In this document: in pieces, positions 1 to 5,618 of the stretch
Position numbering within the stretch: position 1 is the stretch's first letter
Layout: every line of letters starts with the position of its first letter
From: Alphaproteobacteria bacterium
Lineage (GTDB): Bacteria > Pseudomonadota > Alphaproteobacteria > Thalassobaculales > Thalassobaculaceae
NCBI GenBank assembly: GCA_028822575.1
Contig: JAPKDN010000119.1
Coordinates: 1-8,169 of the forward strand
DNA: 8,169 nucleotides
Direction of reading: 5' to 3'
The notes under the pieces: generated by a model
Seen by the model: the letters and a program-made list of their open reading frames with translations, nothing else
Database searches by the model: none
What the model was told of the DNA's origin: nothing
Program-made: the position numbers and the translations under genes

Positions 1-118
1 GGAGAAACATACCGCCGGCTTTATCGGCCTCTTCCGCTGCGAAAAGCGCCGAATAGGCATGTCCGAGATGCAGGTGCCCGGATGGGCTTGGCGCGAATCG
101 GGTTACGGTTCTGTTCAT
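1..118 (-). CDS. gluQ: Glutamyl-Q tRNA(Asp) synthetase, N-terminal fragment (cut by window edge)
   Basis: The minus strand from an ATG at 116-118 encodes 39 residues before running off the window. They begin MNRTVTRFAPSPSGHLHLGH, followed by AYSALFAAEEADKAGG. RFAPSPxGxLHLGH is the class I aminoacyl-tRNA synthetase N-terminus with the HIGH-type ATP-binding signature (HLGH). The continuation GHAYSAL favours GluQ-RS over full-length GluRS, which usually has GGARTAL here. From family knowledge, GluQ-RS lacks the anticodon-binding domain and attaches glutamate to the queuosine base at the wobble position of tRNA(Asp) in the cytoplasm. The start is well bounded because an in-frame TAA lies four codons upstream (minus-strand codon at 128-130). 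No strong Shine-Dalgarno is visible. The rest of the gene, including the KMSKS-type loop, is outside the window, so the GluQ/GluRS distinction rests on this short stretch. Confidence 0.82.
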   Translation of the reverse strand, partial: MNRTVTRFAPSPSGHLHLGHAYSALFAAEEADKAGGMFL

Positions 119-253
119 TGCTGGTCGTTATCTCGGCTTGACGCGGATCATGGGTTCTCGGCAGTCTTGCGGCCAATAAAACGCCGGACAGTCGCTCGCC
201 GCAATAGTTGATCGATAGGCTCCGGCAATCCAGTCTTCACGGGAGTAGTTTTC

Positions 254-907
254 ATGATGAATATAGATGGCCCGCGCCAAGAACCGTCCGACGGCAAACC
301 CGCGCGAGCCCAGGTCATCTTGCTGCACGGCTATGGCGCCGACGGTAACGATCTGATCGGTCTGACTCCCTATTGGGCCAAGGAACTGCCGCATGTTGGC
401 TTTGTCTCTCCACACGCGCCTTTCCCTTGCGAGATGTCGCCGATGGGCCGGCAATGGTTCAGTCTTGGCGACCGTTCGCCAGAATCAATGTTGGCTGGAA
501 CCCGCATGGCCGCCCAGGTCATCGACGGTTTCATCAATGACGAGATGCAGCGCCTGGGTCTCCCCGCGAGCAAGATTGCCCTTATTGGTTTCAGCCAAGG
601 CACCATGATGTCGCTGTTCGTGGGTCCAAGACGGGAGGAACAGATCGCCGGTATTGTTGGGTTTTCCGGTCGCCTGGTTGGCCCCGAATTGATGGCGGCG
701 GAGGTCAAGTCCAAGCCGCCGGTGACTTTGGTTCATGGCGAAGCCGACGAGATGGTACCCGCCGCGGCTCTCGGCCAGGCCGTCACCGGTCTTGAAGCGG
801 TCGGCATTGATGTAGCGTCCGAAATGCGTCCCCATCTTGGCCATTCGATCGACGAGCAAGGCTTGAAAATTGGCCTGGAGTTCCTGAGGAATGTTCTGGG
901 GGAATGA
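254..907 (+). CDS. Alpha/beta-hydrolase, phospholipase/carboxylesterase family
   Basis: A 217-residue cytoplasmic alpha/beta-hydrolase of the small serine esterase family (phospholipase/carboxylesterase, YpfH-like), at the usual length of 200-230 residues. Visible landmarks are the oxyanion-region motif LLHGYGADGND (23-33), the nucleophile elbow GFSQG (112-116, Ser114), the acid-residue segment HGEADEMVP (161-169, Asp165) and the catalytic histidine in GHS (His197). All three triad residues are present, so the enzyme should be active. There is no signal peptide. The family hydrolyses short acyl esters or thioesters, and some members deacylate proteins; the natural substrate cannot be read from sequence. 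The ATG at 254 is followed at once by a second ATG (257). GGGAG at 241-245 gives 8-nt spacing to the first and 11 nt to the second, so I chose the first. It is transcribed divergently from gluQ. The 135-bp gap shows no clear promoter. Confidence 0.88.
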   Translation: MMNIDGPRQEPSDGKPARAQVILLHGYGADGNDLIGLTPYWAKELPHVGFVSPHAPFPCEMSPMGRQWFSLGDRSPESMLAGTRMAAQVIDGFINDEMQRLGLPASKIALIGFSQGTMMSLFVGPRREEQIAGIVGFSGRLVGPELMAAEVKSKPPVTLVHGEADEMVPAAALGQAVTGLEAVGIDVASEMRPHLGHSIDEQGLKIGLEFLRNVLGE

Positions 908-941
908 TTTGGATGGATGCGAAGGGGCCAAAATCAAGCTG

Positions 942-961
942 TAACAACATCTTGTTATAAT
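942..961 (+). promoter_or_regulatory. Extended -10 promoter overlapping a TAACAA/TTGTTA dyad, upstream of the HNH gene
   Basis: A perfect sigma70 -10 hexamer TATAAT (956-961) is preceded by TG one base upstream (953-954), giving an extended -10 element. No good -35 hexamer is found at 16-18 bp spacing, which such promoters can tolerate. The inverted repeat TAACAA (942-947), CATC, TTGTTA (952-957) runs into the -10 box and could be an operator. Initiation near 968 would leave a leader of about 145 nt before the GTG start at 1112. No experimental support is available. Confidence 0.45.
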
Positions 962-1111
962 ATCCCAAAACACTGATGGGAGTTCGAGGTGTTTAGGGAG
1001 TTTCAAGGTCAACCAGCGGGTGACCCATCAAGATCTTGTGTCCAACCGGGTTATTTGCTTCACTAATACCGTTGATCGTCGAACTGGGAGCGTTCAAAGG
1101 AGAGTCAGGCC

Positions 1112-1699
1112 GTGTTATCCGTCGTGGAGGCCTCGCCGGCGCTTGTATTGAACGCCGATTTCAGACCGCTCAGCTATTTCCCGCTGTCGCTTTGGTCGTG
1201 GCAGGAATCGGTCAAGGCGGTGTTCCTCGACCGGGTGAATATCATCTCTGAGTACGAGCACGCCGTGCGTTCCCCCAGCTTCGAGATGCGGTTGCCCAGT
1301 GTCATTGCCCTGAAGGAATACGTGCCACAGTCGCGTCGCACGGCCTTCACGCGCTTCAACGTTTTCCTGCGTGACAGATTCTCCTGTCAGTACTGTGATG
1401 GGCGGTTGCCAACTCAAGAACTAACATTTGATCACGTGATTCCGCGCTCACGCGGTGGGGGGACGAATTGGGAAAACGTGGTTACGGCCTGCGGTGCCTG
1501 TAATTTGCGCAAGGGCAATAGGATGCCTGCCGTCGTGAAAATGTTCCCTCGGCACACGCCACGTCCACCGACCGCCCACCAGTTGCAGGAAAATGGTCGC
1601 GCCTTTCCGCCGAATTATCTCCATGAAAGCTGGCGAGATTTTCTGTATTGGGACATCGAGCTGGAGGAGGACGCTTGGGACTCGGCGCCAGCATTTTGA
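1112..1699 (+). CDS. HNH endonuclease-fold protein, stand-alone
   Basis: A 195-residue protein with a zinc-ribbon HNH (beta-beta-alpha-metal) core. Visible residues are CQYC (92-95), the HNH aspartate-histidine pair DH in TFDHVIPRSRGG (105-116), N122 in NWENVV, CGAC (127-130), N131 and K134. The ordered CxxC-DH-N-CxxC pattern suggests an intact metal site and a DNA/RNA nuclease fold. The N-terminus (ALVLNADFRPLSYFPLSLWS, 10-29) is the conserved extension of a chromosomal HNH family common in Alphaproteobacteria, whose cellular role is, to my knowledge, not established. The start is GTG at 1112, chosen because AAGGAGAG (1097-1104) lies 7 nt upstream. There is no neighbouring methylase, integrase or phage gene, so a restriction or homing role is not suggested by context. 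Its 3' end converges on the MFS gene. Confidence 0.88.
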   Translation: MLSVVEASPALVLNADFRPLSYFPLSLWSWQESVKAVFLDRVNIISEYEHAVRSPSFEMRLPSVIALKEYVPQSRRTAFTRFNVFLRDRFSCQYCDGRLPTQELTFDHVIPRSRGGGTNWENVVTACGACNLRKGNRMPAVVKMFPRHTPRPPTAHQLQENGRAFPPNYLHESWRDFLYWDIELEEDAWDSAPAF

Positions 1700-1734
1700 G
1701 GACGCACTCCCCAACACGTCACGGCTACGCCTGA

Positions 1735-1746
1735 CCCTCTAGAGGG
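1735..1746. terminator. Short palindrome in the convergent gap, possible weak bidirectional terminator
   Basis: CCCTCTAGAGGG is a perfect 12-bp palindrome. It sits in the 49-bp gap between the converging HNH and MFS stop codons, 2 bp beyond the MFS stop. It can fold as a 4-bp stem with a CTAG loop. Only GTTT follows on the plus strand, with no real U-tract, and none follows on the minus strand. The position fits a terminator, but the structure is weak. Confidence 0.25.
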
Positions 1747-1748
1747 GT

Positions 1749-2939
1749 TTAGTGAGACCGATAAGTTTCCGGCGCGAATTTTGCGAAGGCAATCCCGATT
1801 GCGACGAGCAAAAAAGTTGAAAGATACAACGCGGATTCTGTGCCCTGAACGTCGACAATGAAGCCGAGCAGGATCGGCCCGACGACATAGCCGATATCGC
1901 CCAGCATCCGGAACAAACCCATCGCTGAGGCGTTCATGCCCGGTGGTGCGGAATCGGCCGCGTAGGCCGCCGGGGCGGAGCCACCGATCGACGACGCGAC
2001 TCCCCACAACGCATTGGCGGCGGCGAAGGTCAGGAATGAATCGGCGACCGCGAACAACATGAATGACGCGCCAGTGATAATCGTCGCCGGAACGATTACC
2101 GCCTTGCGACCCCACCGATCGACGGCCATGCCGGCAGGGTAAACCGCCAGCAGGCCGAGCAGGCTACCCACGCCAAGCCCGATACCGATCTCGTAGTAAT
2201 CAAGACCGACCCGAAAACTGCCGATAATCGGCACGATATTGAATAATCCGCCGGTCCGCGTCAGGGCGTTCGTCAAGGCTATTCCGCTGACCAGCATAAA
2301 ACCGGTGTTACCCCATAGGAGAGCCAATTGCTGGCGCAATGGCGGCAGGCCCCCGCTCTTGGCCTCTTTTCCCTGGGCCAGATGTCGGGTCTCCTTGACC
2401 GCGAACAACGCCACGGCCCCCGCGATGAGACTGGCGGCGGCGCAAAACCAGAACGGCGCCAAAAGACCATAATTTTGGGCCAGAAAACCGCCAGGCAGAG
2501 GGCCAATGCCGACGGCGAAAATGAACGTCCCCTGATAAATCGAGATCACACGTCCACGGCGCTCTTTCGTGGTGATATCGGCCAGAACCACGGACCCGGT
2601 TGTTACCACCATGCCCGCGCCCGCGCCGGCGACGAAACGCGCGGCCATGAACTCCGGATAGGTGTCGGCGTAAACGCTCCAGAAATTTCCCGCCGCCGAG
2701 AGCAGGCCTCCAATCGCCAACGCCGGCTGGCGACCCCATTTATCGGCGATCTGTCCCGACGGAATCGCCATGACGAAGCGCGCGAGACCGTATACCGCGA
2801 TTGCCATGCCGATGGCCGTTGCCGAAACGCCGAATGTCTCGGCGTAAAGCGGCAAGGAGGGCACCATGGCCCCGAAGCCGAGCTGATTGGAGAAAATCAG
2901 CACGCACATCGCTATCAGGACGCGGCGTTCAAAAGGCAT
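1749..2939 (-). CDS. MFS transporter, 12-TM drug/proton antiporter type
   Basis: A 396-residue polytopic inner-membrane protein counted from the ATG at 2939, the normal length for a 12-helix major facilitator. Motif A appears between the second and third helices as GQIADKWGRQ (about 62-71). A degenerate copy appears in the second half as AVDRWGRK (about 272-279), showing the internal duplication. Motif B is RFVAGAGAG (about 101-109). The antiporter motif C is GIGPLPGGFLA (about 144-154). Motif C is characteristic of proton-coupled efflux (DHA1-like), so export of a small molecule is more likely than uptake; the substrate is unknown. A TTG two codons upstream (2943-2945) would give 398 residues. 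Neither start has a clear Shine-Dalgarno, and I prefer the ATG. It lies codirectionally downstream of the SDR gene, but a gap of about 213 bp makes cotranscription uncertain. Confidence 0.87.
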   Translation of the reverse strand: MPFERRVLIAMCVLIFSNQLGFGAMVPSLPLYAETFGVSATAIGMAIAVYGLARFVMAIPSGQIADKWGRQPALAIGGLLSAAGNFWSVYADTYPEFMAARFVAGAGAGMVVTTGSVVLADITTKERRGRVISIYQGTFIFAVGIGPLPGGFLAQNYGLLAPFWFCAAASLIAGAVALFAVKETRHLAQGKEAKSGGLPPLRQQLALLWGNTGFMLVSGIALTNALTRTGGLFNIVPIIGSFRVGLDYYEIGIGLGVGSLLGLLAVYPAGMAVDRWGRKAVIVPATIITGASFMLFAVADSFLTFAAANALWGVASSIGGSAPAAYAADSAPPGMNASAMGLFRMLGDIGYVVGPILLGFIVDVQGTESALYLSTFLLVAIGIAFAKFAPETYRSH

Positions 2940-3152
2940 GTTCAAGCGGTTTCGGCTTCGGGCGGGAAATCAAGCGTGGATGTACACCCTTGGCGCCGCC
3001 GCGTCACCGTCCCGCTCCTGAGATCATCGCCGGGTTGACGTTTTAGTCCTCGGCCCCGTCATCTTGGTGAACAGTGGGGTGAACGGTCGCCGCAGAATTT
3101 CGTCGTCCCCAGGCGCTTTTCCTCGATCAAGCTTCCACCGCCATCTTGGCAC

Positions 3153-3917
3153 TTACATTCGCTTGCCGGCCGTCCAACCACCGTCGATCACCAGATTATG
3201 CCCAGTACAGAAACTGGCATCGTCGCTGGCGAGGAACAGCACCGCTCGGGCGATTTCCGAAGGCTCTCCCCAGCGGTTCATGGCGTGGATCTCCTTGACC
3301 TTCGCGGCCATCTCGGCGTCCTGAAAATATCGCTCGGTCAAGGGCGTGCGGATAACGCCGGGCCCCACCGCGTTGACGCGAATATCATGTGGCGCCAGAT
3401 CCATCGCCAGTGCCTTGGTCATGCCAACTACCGCGTGTTTGGACGTCGTGTAGGCACAGCGTGCCGTCGCGGCCATGACTCCCAAGGTGGAAGCGGTATT
3501 GACGATGGCGCCGCCCTTGCCTTTGGCGATGCAATGCCGGGCAAAGGTCTGAGCCGAGATGAATACGCCGGTGACGTTGACGTCGATCACAGCCTGCCAT
3601 TTATCCAGAGGCAAATCCTGTGCTGGCTCGATCTCGCGGATGCCGGCGTTGCAAAAGATCACGTCAAGCGAGCCCATCGCCTCGGCTGCGGCGTCGACCA
3701 CCGCCTCCGTCTGGGCCTGGTCGGTGACATTAAGCTGGAAGCCAAAGGCCTTGCCGCCCTTATCGTTGATTTCACCCGCGACGCGGTTGGCTTGATCTAG
3801 ATCTAGGTCGGCGATGGAGACGCTGGCACCCTCGGCGGCGAAATGAAAACCAGTTTCGCGCCCGATCCCGCCGGCCCCGCCGGTGATAATCACGCCCTTA
3901 TTTTCAAAGCGCATCAT
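3153..3917 (-). CDS. Classical short-chain dehydrogenase/reductase (SDR), NAD-preferring
   Basis: A 254-residue cytoplasmic oxidoreductase with every classical SDR landmark. These are the nucleotide-binding TGGAGGIG (12-19), Asp37 at the end of the second strand (favouring NAD(H) over NADP(H)), the NAG motif (90-92) and the catalytic tetrad Asn114, Ser143, Tyr156 and Lys160 (YTTSK 156-160). PGVIRT (186-191) and the C-terminal DGGW segment complete the set. Length is typical of the family. Specific substrates cannot be inferred, though alcohol/ketone interconversion is expected. Two tandem ATGs start the frame (3915-3917 and 3912-3914). The Shine-Dalgarno GGAGGA on the minus strand (3922-3927) is 4 nt from the first and 7 nt from the second, so the true start may be the second. 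It is divergent from the flavin monooxygenase across a 224-bp region rich in inverted repeats, suggesting shared regulation and a linked pathway. Confidence 0.9.
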   Translation of the reverse strand: MMRFENKGVIITGGAGGIGRETGFHFAAEGASVSIADLDLDQANRVAGEINDKGGKAFGFQLNVTDQAQTEAVVDAAAEAMGSLDVIFCNAGIREIEPAQDLPLDKWQAVIDVNVTGVFISAQTFARHCIAKGKGGAIVNTASTLGVMAATARCAYTTSKHAVVGMTKALAMDLAPHDIRVNAVGPGVIRTPLTERYFQDAEMAAKVKEIHAMNRWGEPSEIARAVLFLASDDASFCTGHNLVIDGGWTAGKRM

Positions 3918-3937
3918 GCAGTCCTCCCTGTAAATTG

Positions 3938-3982
3938 TTGATTGCCCAAAGCTTGGGGTCCGCTAGGGATCTGGTCAATCAA
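3938..3982. promoter_or_regulatory. Nested small inverted repeats upstream of the SDR gene, possible operator
   Basis: TTGATTG (3938-3944) is matched by its exact reverse complement CAATCAA (3976-3982). Directly after the left arm is a tight dyad CCCAA-AGC-TTGGG (3945-3957). These lie 21-65 bp upstream of the SDR start, where an operator or promoter is expected. The arms are short enough to arise by chance, and I see no matching -35/-10 pair. Confidence 0.25.
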
Positions 3983-4075
3983 GGGACGGATGGATGGGGC
4001 GGGCAATGCCGCGTATCTCATCCGCATGCGGCTATCGTCCTGGTGCCCGTCGACAGTCCCTAAGCGCTCAACTAG

Positions 4076-4111
4076 GCTTCGCTACGTGGATCGTGATCCA
4101 CGTAGCGAAGC
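4076..4111. repeat. Perfect 36-bp inverted repeat (17-bp arms, 2-bp centre), candidate operator or leader hairpin
   Basis: The left arm GCTTCGCTACGTGGATC (4076-4092) and right arm GATCCACGTAGCGAAGC (4095-4111) are exact reverse complements separated by GT. It lies 17 bp upstream of the monooxygenase Shine-Dalgarno and about 160 bp from the divergent SDR start. As DNA it could bind a dimeric regulator or two dimers. As RNA it would form a very stable hairpin just ahead of the ribosome binding site. It is not a canonical terminator: TTTTT begins 9 nt after the right arm on the plus strand, and there is no T-tract on the other side. No second copy was noticed in the window, so a REP-type repeat is possible but unsupported here. 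Confidence 0.75.
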
Positions 4112-4128
4112 GCGCGATGTTTTTAAAC

Positions 4129-4134
4129 GGAGGA
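4129..4134 (+). promoter_or_regulatory. Ribosome binding site that selects the TTG start of the monooxygenase
   Basis: GGAGGA lies 7 nt before TTG (4142-4144) but 16 nt before the first in-frame ATG (4151-4153). The spacing argues for the TTG start. Confidence 0.65.
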
Positions 4135-4141
4135 CGCCCCT

Positions 4142-5506
4142 TTGCGTCAAATGACCCTTGTCGCCTTTCTTCAAGCGCAAAACTGCACCAATTTCGCGGC
4201 CTCCTGGCGGCATCCAGAATCGCGGGTCGATTCGACTTCGCCGGAATATTATCGCCACCTCGCGCGGGTTTTGGAGGCTGGAAAATTCCATGTTGGGTTC
4301 TTCGATGATCGCTTGGCTATGCCTGACATGTACGGTGGTAATCACGAGCATACGGTCGAGGGTGGTATCCGCTGCGTGAAAATGGACCCGGTCACGGTGC
4401 TAATGACGATGGGGATGGCGACGGAACGGCTCGGGCTCGGCTCGACCTATTCAACCACCTATTACGAGCCATTTCATGTGGCCCGGGTGTTCTCCACCTT
4501 GGATCTGATGAGCGAGGGCCGAGCGGCCTGGAACATCGTTACCTCACTCAATGACGGAGAGGCGATGAACATGGGCCGCGACGAAGTGCTGGAGCATGAT
4601 CTGCGCTATGACCGGGCCGATGAATTCCTTGAAGTGGTCGTGGGCCATTGGAATTCCTGGGAAGATGACGCGATCCTCAACGACAAGGTGGGCAACCGCT
4701 TCGCCGATCCAAAGAAGATCCACCGGATCGATTACGAGGGTAAATATTATAAATCCCGCGGGCCCTTCACGGTACCTCGTTCACCCCAGGGACATCCGGT
4801 GCTTATTCAGGCCGGTCAGAGCGGCCGCGGCCAAAAATTCGCCGCGCGCTGGGCTGAGCTGGTGTTTGTCTCCTACCCAAATATCGAGACCGCTCGGGTT
4901 GAGTACAAGGCCTTCAAGGAAAATATCGCTAGCCACGGCCGCGACCCAGATAAGGTGAATGTAGCGGCGCTTGCCCATTGCGTTGTCGCTGAAACCCGCG
5001 CCGAGGCCGAGGACAAACGTGCTCTGATCGATACCTTGCCGACCGATTTGGATCAATTGTCGCTTCTGGCCGAGGCGCTGAACTTTGATTTTGCCAGTCG
5101 TGGCATCGACGAACCGCTGCGCGACGAGGACATGACGGGCATGCAGGGCATACAAGGCATCCGTGACCGGGTGGTCCAGGCCAGCGGTAAATCCAATCCG
5201 ACGCCGCGTGAATTCATGAGGTTCAGCGGCCGCGGCCTGCTGCATCGACCCTGGGTCGGAAGCGGCAAGGACGTCGCGGATATCATGGAGGAATGGTTCA
5301 CCACCGGCGCCTGTGACGGCTTCGTGGTGGCGGCGACACATGTTCCTGGTGCCTATGAGGATTTCGTCCAGTTCGTGGTCCCAGAGCTGCAGCGGCGCGG
5401 GATCTATCACAAGGATTACAAGGGCGCGACCCTGCGGGAAAATCTTGGGCTCGACTACCCGACCCCCGGCCATTGGAACCTGCAGATGCCGAGCGGCGGA
5501 CACTAA
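4142..5506 (+). CDS. Flavin-dependent monooxygenase of the NtaA/SnaA/DszA (bacterial luciferase-like) family
   Basis: A 454-residue LLM-class (luciferase-like TIM-barrel) oxygenase, matching the roughly 440-460 residues usual for NtaA/SnaA/DszA enzymes. Family landmarks are the N-terminal SWRHPE (21-26), GKFHVGFFDDRL (47-58), the STLDLMSEGRAAWNIVTSLN segment (118-137) and QAGQSGRGQ (223-231), a likely flavin-phosphate contact region. Known relatives use reduced FMN supplied by a separate reductase plus O2. They cleave C-N bonds (nitrilotriacetate, EDTA) or C-S bonds (dibenzothiophene sulfone, dimethyl sulfide), or oxidise an antibiotic ring. Which reaction applies here is unknown. The start is TTG: GGAGGA is 7 nt away, and the resulting MRQM start fits the family, while the ATG at 4151 has 16-nt spacing. 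It is followed after 112 bp by the Ldh2-family gene on the same strand and probably forms an operon with it. A large inverted repeat lies just upstream. No flavin reductase is present in the window. Confidence 0.9.
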   Translation: MRQMTLVAFLQAQNCTNFAASWRHPESRVDSTSPEYYRHLARVLEAGKFHVGFFDDRLAMPDMYGGNHEHTVEGGIRCVKMDPVTVLMTMGMATERLGLGSTYSTTYYEPFHVARVFSTLDLMSEGRAAWNIVTSLNDGEAMNMGRDEVLEHDLRYDRADEFLEVVVGHWNSWEDDAILNDKVGNRFADPKKIHRIDYEGKYYKSRGPFTVPRSPQGHPVLIQAGQSGRGQKFAARWAELVFVSYPNIETARVEYKAFKENIASHGRDPDKVNVAALAHCVVAETRAEAEDKRALIDTLPTDLDQLSLLAEALNFDFASRGIDEPLRDEDMTGMQGIQGIRDRVVQASGKSNPTPREFMRFSGRGLLHRPWVGSGKDVADIMEEWFTTGACDGFVVAATHVPGAYEDFVQFVVPELQRRGIYHKDYKGATLRENLGLDYPTPGHWNLQMPSGGH

Positions 5507-5573
5507 CCCACAGACCCAATGCCTAGCGTCGCCCCGGCGCACGCGGTGTCACATAATATAACGAACACGAAAA

Positions 5574-5597
5574 GGCCCCCGCGTCCGCGAGGGTGCC
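5574..5597 (+). other. GC-rich hairpin in the monooxygenase-dehydrogenase intergenic region
   Basis: GGCCCCCGCG and CGCGAGGGTGCC can pair through 9 base pairs with two single-base bulges (A5590, T5594) and a 4-nt loop. It ends 7 nt before the AAGGAG ribosome binding site (5605-5610) of the downstream gene. There is no U-tract, so it is not a normal terminator. It may be an mRNA processing or stability element, or simply GC-rich spacer. Confidence 0.3.
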
Positions 5598-5618
5598 GGC
5601 GAAGAAGGAGACCCGACC

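Noticed and set aside
485..1012. 175-codon minus-strand open frame overlapping the esterase 3' half and the following gap
   Set aside because: It shows no motif, is mostly antisense to the esterase, and has no ribosome binding site of note. Only its first part lies in non-coding sequence.
2328..3038. 236-codon open frame on the plus strand opposite the MFS gene
   Set aside because: The protein is rich in Arg, Gly and His with no family motif. The opposite frame has clear MFS motifs A, B and C, so this is an antisense shadow.
3066..3084. Direct repeat GGTGAAC twice at 12-bp spacing
   Set aside because: A 7-bp repeat of this kind is expected by chance, and no promoter or gene start is close enough to give it meaning.
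2940..3152. MFS-SDR intergenic gap checked for a small gene, RNA gene or pseudogene
   Set aside because: No frame with a ribosome binding site, no tRNA-like fold, no strong hairpin and no recognisable protein remnant could be supported.
4781..5542. 253-codon open frame on the minus strand opposite the monooxygenase
   Set aside because: It is a shadow of the well-supported monooxygenase gene: antisense to it, without recognisable domain motifs, and with a composition typical of the reverse strand of a GC-rich gene.
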